Below the pieces are notes generated by a model that was given only the letters and a program-made list of their open reading frames with translations, did no database searches and was not told where the DNA came from. Source: Allacma fusca (lineage: Eukaryota > Arthropoda > Collembola > Symphypleona > Sminthuridae). From it: a DNA stretch of 64,000 bases. Shown here piece by piece: positions 47,884-59,713 of the stretch; the stretch's first letter is position 1, and each line of letters opens with the position of its first letter. The DNA lies in the NCBI GenBank assembly GCA_947179485.1, contig OX359246.1, forward strand, positions 10,602,001 through 10,666,000, given 5' to 3'. A program made the position numbers and the translations under genes.

Positions 47884-49448
47884 TTTTCCACATTTTTCAA
47901 TTTTCAGCATTTGCTCAAAACACGTCAAAAACTGAGGCCTCAGTCCTGAAGTTTTTATTTGAGGATTACACGCATTACAAATCCGTGTTCACCCGCAATA
48001 TTTGTTCTGAAATTTTTTTTGAAAAAATTTTTGAATTGTTTTAAAACGTTATCAGAAAAATTTTTGTTTGTTTCAATCTTGGCTCACATTCCTAGTTCCT
48101 CTTTTGGACTTACGAGGGTGATATTAGACCCAAATGTATTCCCACGAAGTTTGCAACAATACAAACGTTTTGACATGTTTTTATTAACAACAGACTGTCC
48201 TTGAAAAAATGACAAGGCTAGAAACTATCCTTTACGTATGTTTGCCCCTGGAGATTAAAAGTGTGGTTGTGATGAGTTTATAAAATACATTAATTAATAT
48301 TGTAAGATTATTATAATGTGAATATCTCTTGTCAAATAAATGGCTAATTAATTTATAATCGTTTCCTTTCATTTTGATGCATAGCTACACTAAATGAGCA
48401 ATTGACAAATGGTTGTTGAGGTTTCCATAAAAAAAGGAAGACTCAACTCCTTGTAACGTAATAATGAACGTAAATCCTAATACATGCCGTATTGGAGGAA
48501 AGCGGACTTTAATTAAAAGCACCTATTCGAATACGAATTCTATTAATTCTGGCCCATTTAAAACAAAATTTCCTGTCGTCAGGAATTCTTTTTTCATGTC
48601 TCAATTTTCGGGACAACACTATAGGGGCAGCCTATAATTTAAAATTTCAGTAAGTAATTGCAACTTACAAAATTCTGGATTTGTGATTTCACACCAGAGA
48701 ATTAAGGAAGTTATTATCGAAAGCATTATATTATATTTATTTAAATATATGTATATAGTTGGTAAAATTATGGGATTCACCAAGTATTTACAACTTTAGG
48801 GAAACAATAAGTCCTCTCATCTCGAATAGTGCATAGAAAGAGAGGTGGTAAAAAGGATAATATGTATTAGAATCCAATAATTATTAATTCCTATAAAATT
48901 TGTTAAAAGCACTGCTTTTGAAAACTTTTCCATGCCCGTTGCACAAGTTTATTTTTTTTCAAATTATTTATGTATTTCTTATTATAGAACGCTTTTTCCT
49001 CTTATTACATCACATTTTCTGCAGATTGCGAAGTGTTAGGTAGCCTGTATACGGAGCAAAAGAGAATTGGTATCCAACTCAAGATCTCAAGAATTTGTGG
49101 GTCTATTAAGCAAATATCGAAAGCGATTTCTGAGGATTTGAATAAACAACTTGAACAATGGAAGTTTTCATGAATATTTTTATTGTAAATTATAATTATT
49201 GTCATACTTTATGTAATTATGTATTATTATAATTTCTAAGGGATAAAATAGGGTGACATGAGCTTTCTATTATAAAATAATAGCATTAGAAGGTTAGATT
49301 ACGTTAGGTAGGACTATGGCATGCATGAAATTAAATTTTCCAAATTAGATAGGAGAGGAAACAACAAAGTGTTAGGATAAATATAATCATAAGATAATAT
49401 AATCTGTCATTTTTCGTTCCCACTGAGCTGTCAAACAGCGAAGTGTTT
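47884..49448. repeat. Block between copies E and F (duplicate of 12703-14657)
   Basis: Shared anchors are AGCATTTGCTCAAAACACG, the AATCCGTGTTCACCCGCAA stretch and the AAAAAGGAAGACTCAACTCC stretch. The 49005-49205 minus frame (FKSSEIAFDI segment) and the counterpart of 13682-13906 are degraded. No gene is called. Confidence 0.7.
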
Positions 49449-50582
49449 TTAGCCATAAATAGCCACAGGTTTGAATTGATCACCGGCGGCGCCACCATAC
49501 CAGGGAGGAAGCTGATCAGAATCAATTGTGCGCAATAGTTTTGGGATCCAAGTACTCTTCTGGGTTCCCACAATCTCTATCCGTTCTAGTGCACTTCCCA
49601 AAATTGGTTTGGCTAGATGGATGAACTGGGAAGCAACTGCGTTGACTTAAAAAATAAAGTTAATTAATGCTATACTTTTACCAACATATTTGCACATATT
49701 ACGTCAATCCTTAGAACAAATCGGAATTGAAGTCCAAGCATTTCCTTCAAAATTATCAGATTTTAATGCAACAAGTAAAAGCTAATGTTTACCATTCAAA
49801 TAATATCCGTATGCAAAACTGTCTTGGATTCTTTGAAAGGCTGCAAAATGTTGTAAAATGTACTGCACAGCTGAAACAAATATGAAATAAGCCACGTTGT
49901 TTTATAGTAAAAAATTAATGTGCAATATTTTACAAATAAAAGCAATGAATAAATACAATATTCTACAAAAAATCGAAGAATAAATACTGTTTATTGTTAC
50001 TTGGCGCATGCATGAATTGTTTTAAGCTAAAGCCTTCCCAATCGGCTATAAATACGCTACCCGCGGAACCCAACTCGCTCTCATTAAAAAACAATGTTGG
50101 TCCGAGTTCCACTCGTCGGAAGAACGTTTTGATGTGGGTATTAAGATTTTTCAAATCCTGGCCTCCTTTCTCCACAAATTGACGTATGGGCCACTTCCCA
50201 ATCTCAAATACAAACACTGGAACAAACAATAAGAAACTAATTCATATCCAAGCTGTATTAATTACCTGCATTCGCAAAAAGCGGAATCAAAAAAACTAAT
50301 GCCGTACCTGGTCTCTTTTCTTTGTCAAATCCACTCACATAGTACGAGAACGCTTCCAAGATTTCTTTAGGAACCTCCCAATTATCTATAAGCGTATTAT
50401 GTTCCTGAAATTTAGTCAATAAGAATATGTAATGTCAGCGGAGACTTCATGAATCGGGACGAATAATCATACCTTGATTTGCTTACATTATTATGAAGAA
50501 CTTTTGTTTCTGCTGTAGCAAAAACTTGGTATGAAATCAATTCAAGTGTAAATACGAAAACTATTGCAAAACACTTCCACAT
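49449..50582 (-). CDS. SEC14/CRAL-TRIO-like secreted protein, copy F
   Basis: Exons 50487-50582, 50308-50404, 50001-50216, 49793-49870 and 49449-49645 give 227 residues without breaks. The signal peptide begins MWKCFAIVFVF. Exon 2 carries FSYYVSGFDKEKRP. Exon 3 has FVFEIGKWPIRQF and FNESELGSAG, then the IADWEGFSL core strand. Exon 5 has IVGTQKSTWIP, DSDQLPPWYGG and a VAIYG end. It is the intact sister of pseudogene C. The TACTTGTTGGAACA motif found before A, B, D and E is not visible upstream, so its promoter may differ or be lost. Confidence 0.85.
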
Positions 50583-51608
50583 TATGAAGTGTGCTATCTG
50601 TACTAATATTTACTAGTAAACAGGAGTCTAGAATTCTTGCTACCACAATGGTTAAATAAGTATCTCGATTTAAATGTCCCTGTTGTAGCTATTTCAAGCA
50701 TTTCGTATATAAATATTAAAGATAATAATGTTAAGGCTGGTAAAGTTATAATCCTGGCGAGAACTATTTCAATATTGAAAACAATACAAGCAACTGCAGG
50801 GTTTGGGATTTGCTACTATCACAGCATTTATTATTTATGATATAATTGAGCAACATTTTAATTTTGAACAATGAGATATTTTTTTCGTTTTTCTCACCCA
50901 AGAGATAGATATTCAAATTACATAAATATGTTGATGTAATTACACTCACAAATATTTTGCACAACAAGTTAGCTAATCTTATTAATGGTAAAGTAAAAGT
51001 CTCACGATGCTCAAGCTAAGTTCACTGTTTTCGTTAGATTGGAGAAATTTTCAAGAAACAACAACCCTGCTAAAATTCTTTTAGTTTTTGAGCAAAGAGT
51101 ACAATAGTGATTGAGTACAACAAAAATGATTCCAGTACCGCAGAAATGTAAGGATTTTTGTGCTCTAAATCACACTTCAGGTTTGAATCTAATACTGAAT
51201 GGGGCACTAATTAGCTTATACAAGTTAGTTGACTGCTATCAAAAATTTATAATTGAACATGCCGATGAACGGTCCCACGCGTGTTCTCTCTGTTCGGAAA
51301 ATTTAAATGAGCAATAAATAAAAATAAATAAAATAATTATCTTTAAAAAATGTAATTACTACATCGAGCTTTGGTCAGCTGAGATCTCGTTGACAAACGA
51401 GATTTCAAAGATGTTTTGAATAGACAAAAGGAATTCAGCGATAACAATTCTTCATCATGCGATCGTGAAAAAATATTACATCGATGAGTGTAGACTAGAC
51501 TGTAGATCTGGTTGAACATTTAAAAAGTCAAAATAGTTGCTCGTGGTGATGTCGAACACATGAGTAGTCCAGTAGAGAATGTACTCGGCTGACATAGTTG
51601 AAGAATGG
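50583..51608. other. No recognised feature upstream of copy F
   Basis: A 68-codon frame at 51111-51317 (CKDFCALNHTSG segment) has no recognised domain. There is no duplicate of this stretch elsewhere in the window. Confidence 0.4.
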
Positions 51609-51616
51609 CTTCAAAC

Positions 51617-52413
51617 TAGAGCATCACCCCGTGGGATATTTTAGGTCCGTGCCCGCCCGGCCCGAAATTAATTTTTATAGAAAAAGCCCGGCCCGGCCCG
51701 CAATATTAAAATAAGCCCGTAGCCCGCCCGCAAATACCATACAACTTAAATACAGAAAAACTGTATTTTAAAATATTGGTGTTCTTGACCGTTACATACA
51801 GTCGTTAAACTACCTTGTTTATTAAGAAGGTAATACAAAAGCTTATGCTGCTATTTCGGCTTTGGTAAGCACTTCTGGTGGCGTTCTTGAATGTATTCCA
51901 ATGTTAACTTCTGGGTTCTTATTACAAATACTTGAACTACAAGCAGGATTCATCTTCTAGACTAAATGGAATTTTCCACAGTAATGAAGAGCGAAATGAA
52001 ACTTACTAAGTAACAAAGGCAGGTATGCAAGAAAACTTTTCTTGCTTACCTGCTTTTGTTATTTAGTAACAGTTGTACAGACGGGCACGGGCCTAAAATA
52101 TCCCACGGGGTGATGCTCTATCGTACACCAACCAAGCCTTAGTTTGTTTGAAAGCTAAAATTACAAACGTCTGAAATTCGTTCAAGTCATTCAAGTCTAT
52201 GTACATTCACAACCGCTGCTCCTGCATTCACAACTAATGGAATTTCTTACGGACTTTTACGGGCTTTTACGGTCTTTTTTAACCGCGATGAAAAGACCGT
52301 ACCCGCCCGTAACCCGTCAAACGTAATAATTTTTACCCGTACCCGCTCGAAGCCCGTGCGGGCCAGGCTTTTTGCGGGCTTACCCGTATATTTTAACCCC
52401 CCGAGATGCTCTA
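51617..52413. mobile_element. hAT-type MITE, GCCCGGCCCG/CCCGTACCCG words, composite
   Basis: Outer ends are TAGAGCATCACCCC and CGAGATGCTCTA, with target duplication CTTCAAAC at 51609-51616 and 52414-52421. A third, internal end at about 52083-52120 mirrors the left end over about 38 bp (CACGGGGTGATGCTCTA). So 51617-52120 looks like a complete element followed by the right half of a relative. Confidence 0.85.
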
Positions 52414-52711
52414 CTTCAAACCCCAGTGCCCCTGCTGTCGCGGAGGTGAGAGGAATGAGACAGATGGAAGTTGGGTTTCGGTGGTTGTGCGGTTGGAAAC
52501 AGCGCACTAATGCTCACTCAGACCAATAGGTGGAACTAATGTTGCCTAGGCTCTATTGGATATGTGCGTATCAAAATATAACTGGAATTGTACGAATGAA
52601 ACGGACTTCGTCCGACAAAATTCCTGAATAAGGAATGTATGCACTATTCTCGCGATAATTGTAGATGTACTTCAATTTCTTATCCATTTTCTTAACTTAG
52701 AAATAGCTTAA

Positions 52712-53160
52712 ACAATAATAGATTCCATTCTTTGGCTTACGTGGTTAACGTTATTAAACAAGCTAAATTATATGCAAGCTTTCGACATCTAACAGACTGT
52801 CATCTTCAGGCACTAACAAGCGAGTGAGAAATAATTTTCACAATTGATAAAAATACAACTTTTTTTAAAATTAAATTTTCGAGGAACGGATATTTTCTTA
52901 AAAAGAAGTTATAATTTGTCGAATCCAAGGCTTCCATGCAACGTCTAATAAAAAACCATCATTGACGTTTATCAGAATCTTGCCGGATTGTTGGATTATT
53001 AAGCCTTCCTTAATCTTCCTTCATAAATGATTTGGTTCTTTCATAACTGCTTTGGCGTTATCCCAGTCGATGGAATGTTTTCTGTTGTTTCAAATATGTC
53101 GAGCAACTGCTGATTTTTCCGGTTTTTCAATCGAACATGGTCCATGTGTTCTTTCAGTAT
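52712..53160 (-). mobile_element. Penelope-like element 3' fragment
   Basis: It matches 10343-10790 including the 3' region and part of the GIY-YIG coding sequence (EHMDHVRLK-type, then AVARHI). It is heavily 5'-truncated and mutated. Confidence 0.65.
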
Positions 53161-54130
53161 AATAATAAGTTTAATCAATTCCGAGTCCTGCAGTAATTGT
53201 TGGTTCGTCATCTCCAGACGCTATGTCATTCAATTCGGTCTTAACAAATTTCAGGATTTCCGGCATTGTTAAACACAGAATTTGAGACAAATGCAAAATT
53301 TCAATTTTATTATGAATCACGGGAACGCTATTTACATCTCAATGTGTACTTAAATTCTTAAACATAGTATCTTGATGCATTTGAATTTGGCAAAAGTTGA
53401 TGTTACTGAGGTTGTAAAACTGTCAACTTTTAATTGTGTGAATGTACAATTTTATTGATGTGGGCGTTTGATATATAATATAACGTCGAATATAATGTAA
53501 CATCAACGCAAGATTGAAATTATTGGTATATTTTGCATATTTCAACAGAAGGTAGGTTAACAGGTTCGAAATTATAATATCAACAATAGTTTTGTCTAAT
53601 TAGTTTGTGTCTCGTCATTTTTTTAAAGTCTTGGTTGTAAGGAATTTTCAGGAAAGGCACTATAGGAGACAGTCGTAGAAATACATTGTGATGCATGTAG
53701 TCACAGGCTCCTACAGTAAAGCAATTCTAAGTTTCAACCTTATTTCATGTATTTAAAATAACTTACTCTTCGAGTAATTCTTGACTTTAGGAATTTGTAG
53801 CATGGAATGAAAAAAGGAATCAAGTCATTGTTTTTCACTTCAATGTTTGTCCGTCTAATTTTTATAGTTTCCACATATGGGTCCTTAAGTAGCACTTGGT
53901 AGGATCTCGGTGGTCTCATTAATTTGTATCGGTGTTTTACCTGGGTTTCTATTTGCGATTTTGGCGATTTCCATTCTGTGGTTAACAAAGTTTGCCAATC
54001 TCGCATTGAAGAATGTAGAATCAGACAGATTTTCACAGTGCGGCCTTTCTCTTTTGCTTGTTTTTTTCTATAAAGAAAAATGAATCGTTGACGCACTAAG
54101 GACTGATGATCATCATTCAATCTAAATACT
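53161..54130 (-). repeat. Unassigned DNA and second copy of the 15620-15960 repeat
   Basis: 53161-53740 shows nothing recognised. 53740-54120 holds a 126-codon minus frame beginning MNDDHQSLVRQRF, with MRDWQTLLT and FFIPCYKF segments shared with 15620-15851. It could be coding sequence of an unknown mobile element; the family is not recognised. Confidence 0.4.
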
Positions 54131-54705
54131 GTATCATTGAGATTCTTCGCTAATTGGCAAAATGTGTTCTCGTGTCCGTATCTACCTATGTAGCGTTATT
54201 TGTGCGGACCCCGTAGCATTTCAAAGGCGCAGAGTTGATCAAAACAGGCGATTTCCAATCACTTTAATCAACCTGTCCAACTAAACTGCGTGGGTGAAAC
54301 TATCCGACCAACATGGATGGCAGTCAAGTCATGCGAAGAATTCAAAACAATTATTTATGAAACATTAGTTGTTTGGTATTTGTATTTGTAAGCTTTAATC
54401 TACTGTATATTTTTATTCTCTAAAATCTGAAATTAGTTTTCATTAGTAGGGCTGTTTGAAATAATTGCACAGATTCAATTCAAAAACAAGAATACATAAT
54501 ACTATTATGGAATATTATATTGAAAGAGTTAAGTGCAAAGTTTTTAATTAAAAATAACTCGGGTAACATCGTCAAAGCTTTCGTCTTTGGATATTTAATA
54601 TAATTCATTGCCTAGTTATGATGTACCAATCTAGCTATGCTTTCATTTAATCTGCATTTTAAGCCAATCTTAACCCACACCATGGGCGCAAGACAACATG
54701 TCTCG

Positions 54706-55080
54706 CAGGGGTCGGATTTATGTGGAAAGACGGGAAGAATCTTCCCAGGGAAAAAAATTTTCAGCAGGGAAATTTTCAATCGGGATTGCAAACAGGGATT
54801 TTCAAATCTGTTGACCTTTTTTTGGCAGGGGACTGAAAATGATTTTGGTCAACAGGGATTTTCGAAATTGTTGAGTTGATTTACGAAAATGATTTTTTGT
54901 CAGCAGGGATTTTCGAATTTGTTGACCTTTTTTCAGCAGGGATTTTTGAATTTGTTGGGATGTTTCACGAAAATTAATTTGTCAACAGGGAGTTTTAAAC
55001 TTGTTTCAAACAGGGAAATCATGACCAGCAGGAAAAATGAAAAAAAATTTCCATTGAGATTTACAAAAATCCGACCCCTG
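54706..55080. mobile_element. hAT-type MITE, CAGGGATTTT family, copy 3
   Basis: Target duplication ATGTCTCG at 54698-54705 and 55081-55088. Ends CAGGGGTCGGATTTATG and AAAAATCCGACCCCTG. The interior iterates CAGGGATTTTC followed by a TTGTTGA-type spacer. Confidence 0.92.
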
Positions 55081-55088
55081 ATGTCTCG

Positions 55089-56171
55089 TCGTTCTGCGAC
55101 TTCATGTATATATTTCGTTACAAGTTGATTGTCGCCAAATAACTGCTTAGCGATGAATATCCGTAAGCATTGAGTAGCAAATGGCTTAATACCTAACCTT
55201 GTATAATACTAAGTATAATTTGGTATTTGAGCAAACTGTCCTATATTGCATGGTATCATATTTCATTATCCTCAGAAAACACAGATTCTCAGAACAATTA
55301 ATTAACGATTAACAGAAATATTTGGAATAACATACATGTACGCAGTCCGAACACTGCAATTTCCCGCGCCGTCTAGTAGCATGAGCAGGTTGTAAGGGCC
55401 AAGGCCAAATCGACCAATAAAATTATCTATCTAGTAGCATGTGAAATGTTACACAAGAAAGTGGTTGCACAACTTCCAAGGATTAAATATTACACGTCAC
55501 AGCATAAAAATAATTAAAGCGGAAATATAGTGCATAAGTTTTATCTTGATAACTTTCGCTTCTTCAATAAATAATTTAAGATAAATGATGTTTCCGATAA
55601 CCTTCTAAAGAATAATCCAAACAAGGTTCAGGGAAAACAGCTTTTGAGTTGAAGCATTTAAAACTTGTTTGTCTTTCTACCCTGACCTGCAGTTGTTATG
55701 TCAGCTTGAGGCAGGTAGATTAATGACAGGAAAAATGAAATTATTAATGCTGTAACAAATATGTACTTTATTTGAGACTATTCGTTCTTTAATTCCAGTA
55801 GTTCCAATTAAATCACTTTAATTGTCCAAATGACATATGGTTTCTGAAATTTTGGTGGGGAGCCCAAGAGGACTAGATATTGTTATGAATGTTTTGGGGA
55901 TGATTATGGGGAGAGATGATTTTAGATGATAGTCTTGAACAATGATATGGGGAACTCGCAAGATAGTGAAAGCGTACGGGTAATAATTTATAAAATTTAC
56001 TGAACAGGTTGAGTTTAATAATTGTGAGTCGAAGGCAACTTACGAACTGAGGAATGAACGGCTGTTCAATCTGAATGTATTTCTTCTAACCTAATGTAAC
56101 CTAACCCTAATGTATGATTCTTTTTTCCTGCAAATTCACTCTCAGTGATATATCATTCCAACAATGCAGGG
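55089..56171. other. No recognised feature
   Basis: No domain, RNA gene or repeat shared with the rest of the window was noticed. Confidence 0.4.
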
Positions 56172-56174
56172 TAA

Positions 56175-56642
56175 GGGAGCGTTCATAAATTACGTCATTC
56201 AAATTTTGAAGATTTCTGACCCCCCCTCCCTCTAAATCACATACAATCAAATTTGACAACCCCCCCCCTCCATCATAACGTCATTTGTCGCTGAAGTCAT
56301 CATAGGTGTGTATATACGGTTACAACTGGTTACCAGAACTGCTTTCAGGTAGCAAAAAATGAAGATACACACCTGAACCCGACCCTTACCTGAAATATCA
56401 TGCTAATTTTTTTCGTCAAATAGTCTTAATTTTATTGCGAATCGAAGGGTGACATTGTTAAAATTATCTACTTAAGAAAACTACTCAATTTTCCAAAATG
56501 TTTACGAAATTCTCACTTCCAGCAAGCAATTGTTGCTGACATCATGTTTTCATCAACCCCCATTCCCCCCTCATCATTTTCTGTCAAATATTTTCAACCC
56601 CCCCACCGTACCAAGCACATGACGTAATTTATGAACGCTCCC
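56175..56642. mobile_element. PIF/Harbinger-like MITE
   Basis: Inverted ends begin GGGAGCGTTCATAAATTACG and finish with its complement. The flanking TAA at 56172-56174 and 56643-56645 fits the 3-bp TWA target of Harbinger elements. CCCCCC-rich patches lie next to both ends. 468 bp, non-coding. Confidence 0.75.
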
Positions 56643-56645
56643 TAA

Positions 56646-57141
56646 GCATAATCGCACTTGCTTACACAATATCAGATGTCTCATGCCAAATTTTATTCTA
56701 TTAATTTTCAGGATGAATTCATCTCAGTATTATAATAGATTTATGTCGTAACAATATGTATGTATATATTCCCTTAAAAATGTGTATTGGTGTTGTTAAC
56801 CCGCGGTTAACCCAGACAGATTACTACTCTTTTGTTTCCGAAGAAATGTTCATTCCAGAAGCTACTACATCAAATAATAAGATCCGGTATTTTATGGAAT
56901 TTTACAAAATTACTGCATAATGTGAGGAATCTTGAAAACAATTTGTAATTCTCATCAATGTGTAGAGTAGTTGGATACTAGGACGTATTAATTACGAATT
57001 ACTGACAAGAAGCTTTTACCTTTTAGGAAAAAAGGCGAGAGAAGAAACTGCTACACGAGATTTCAGGACACGAAAATATTCCGGCCAGCTTAATTTTAAA
57101 GGGGTAGGTAAAAATCTACATTTTAATTGCGAAAGGTATCT
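56646..57141. other. No recognised feature
   Basis: AT-rich flank downstream of copy G. Nothing recognised. Confidence 0.4.
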
Positions 57142-58238
57142 TTAGCCGTAAACAGCCACAGGTTTGAACTTATCCGTGACAGCACCCCCATACCAGGGTG
57201 GAAGCTGATCAGAATCAATCGTCCGCAACAGTTTCGGTATCCAGACACTCTTCTGGGTTCCCACAATCTCCATTCGTTCCAGGGCACTCCCCAAAAGTGG
57301 TTTCGCCATGGTAATGAATTGGGACGCAACTGCGTTGACTATAGACAAATTAAAATTAAGTATATATTACTTTCTCATGCGGTTTCAACCGTAACAATGA
57401 GCATTACGGAGACCATGAAAATATCAGTGTACGTACGTGTACTTACCATTTAAATAGATTCCGTATGCAAGAGTTTCTTGAATTCTTTGAAAGGCTTGAA
57501 AATGACCTAAGGTAAACTGCAGGGCTAACAAATACAAACATGAAATTCCCTTTTAAGATAAATAATATCCGGATAATTTGATTTACAAATAATACAGAGG
57601 ATTTAGCAAAATTCCAGAAAATGTAAAGAATTTATTTTACTTGGCTCATGAATGAGCTGCGTTAATCTAAGACCATCCCAGTCCAATATGATTACACTAT
57701 CAGAAGCACCCATTTCACTCTCATTGAAAAATGCTTTTGGTCCGATTTCTAGTCGTCGGAAAAACTTCTTGAAGTGGCTATCAAGATTCATCAAGTCCTC
57801 TCCACCCTTCTCAACAAATTGACGTACTGGCCAGTTGCCAATCTCCAATACAAACACTAGGGTAAAGAATTAAAACTATTTTTTGTGAATTCAAAGCAAC
57901 AATATTTATTTCTAATTTTAATTCACAAATTTAATGGCGTTGAGAAAGGACTATTCGCTCACCTGGTCTCTTTTCTATGTCAAATCCACTAACATAATAC
58001 GGGAACTTTTCTAAGATCACCTTCGGAGCGTTCCAACCATCAAGCAATGCATTTTGCTCCTGAAATTTTACCAACAAGAATTTATCATAACCTAAGAAGC
58101 TTCATTAGTTGGAGCTAATGGTCATATATATATGTTCACCTTATCACTAAGTATGTTTGCATCCTCTGAAGCAATGACTAACTGATATGAAATCACTTGG
58201 AGAAACAATGCAAAAACTACTGGAAATAGCTTCGCCAT
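57142..58238 (-). CDS. SEC14/CRAL-TRIO-like secreted protein, copy G
   Basis: Exons 58140-58238, 57963-58059, 57641-57856, 57447-57524 and 57142-57338 give 228 residues with no breaks. The signal peptide begins MAKLFPVVFALF. Exon 3 has FVLEIGNWPVRQF, FFRRLEIG, FNESEMGAS and IILDWDGLRL. Exon 5 has IVGTQKSVWIP, DSDQLPPWYGG and VAVYG. It is the most diverged copy and lies outside the duplicated blocks, so it may be the oldest branch of the local array or the least affected by conversion. Confidence 0.85.
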
Positions 58239-58311
58239 TTTGAATAGTCTTAGCCGTAGTAATGTCAACTACTCATTCAAAGCTTCGACTTCTTTCTACT
58301 ACGCTGTTCCA

Positions 58312-58323
58312 GTTCCAACAATT
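58312..58323 (-). promoter_or_regulatory. Weak form of the shared promoter-like motif, copy G
   Basis: AATTGTTGGAAC at about 74 bp before the ATG resembles TACTTGTTGGAACA of A, B, D and E. Confidence 0.3.
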
Positions 58324-58990
58324 ATCTCAATATAAGTAGACGCCCAGGAAACGCGTCTTAAAAAAGTTTCTGAAAAATAGTGTTGCTCAATTTCGTCGCA
58401 TGCGAAGCAATGCAGCAGAGATAGAAAGCTTCGACGCGTCATGCTATTAAGTCCCCGTTAAGTCAATATAATTGTGTGAGTAATTAAAATAGGCAAGTGA
58501 AATACAATCCAATAAATGTTGCAAGAACTACATAACTCTAACATATTTGCAGCACATAGGGTCTATAGAAGAGTAGATGAAGGTGAAACCGTTATTTACT
58601 ATCCCACCAATATACCAGTGCTCGGAATGGGTACAGAAACCGTATACCTGTAGAAGAATATTGAGTACGGCGGAATGCTGCACCGATAATCGTTAGGGCT
58701 CCTCACAATTTCAAGTAGTAATTGCAACTATCAAGTTCAAATACAATTTCAATTCAATTTCAATTGATGATAATCTGCAACTTGGAAATTGAAGTCAATT
58801 TCAAATAAAAATGGCTTTTCAGTTGTTGATTCAATTTCAATTACAAATCAACTATCAATTTAGTCATTATAATTGGGAACTTCCACAATTTCAATTTCAA
58901 ATAGCTGCGTTTCCAAAAATTGATAATTGACGTTAATAATTGACAACTAGTAAATTTTAAGGCAAGAATGCGTGCAAAAGCAGGAATGTG
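58324..58990. repeat. AATTTCAATT-rich stretch, possible decayed word-repeat MITE
   Basis: 58700-58930 is built of CAATTTCAATT / AATTGA words. No matching terminal repeats or target duplication were found. The rest shows nothing. Confidence 0.35.
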
Positions 58991-59713
58991 TAATCAAAGC
59001 GCGGAGATTATTCAAAAACACATTGGGTGTAACTGTTATTCAAAGCTCGCTCCGTAATTAAACCCAAATAACTGCAGAAGAAAATTGAGTGGAGAGACGA
59101 GGTTTGTAACAGTGAATAGATAAACGTACAGTGTGCAAATATATAGTGCTCAAGATCAATCAAACACACACATGTGCAGATTAAACACATGAGAAAATCT
59201 CAATAAAACAGTATCACCACAGCCCTATAAACAAAGGAAGAGCGAAGGTTTTTCCCTCCCAAAGACTGAATATAAGACATACGTGAACCGATATAGTGTA
59301 AAAGTGTATATCACAAGTGGAGAGAGACTGTGCCATGCAAGTGCATACTACTACCTATACCCACACAAACTCTGAGCAAAGTTTTTACAGTCACGTGACC
59401 AAAACTGGGCGGAGATTAAGGATAGTGTCAGCTGAGCCGACAACAAGCACTTGACAACAAAGACAGCTTACCCTTAGCAACAGTAAATAGCCGACAACCA
59501 GCACGTGGCATCAAAACTGACCGACTACCCGGGGGAGACAAACAGGAGATACCACTAGGACGATAACCGACACTTGAGAACACAACTGACCGACAACCAA
59601 CAACCAAAGACCAAGATAGGCCCTTCACCAGGCAGTACTAGTCAAAGTACTCTTTAAAAAGCTAATCCGAAGAATATCGCAAACTAAAAACAATCAGAGC
59701 AATTCCCATAAAA

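Noticed and set aside
58700..58930. Further hAT MITE with AATTTCAATT words
   Set aside because: No matching right end for the TAGGGCTCC-like left edge. Left as a decayed candidate only.
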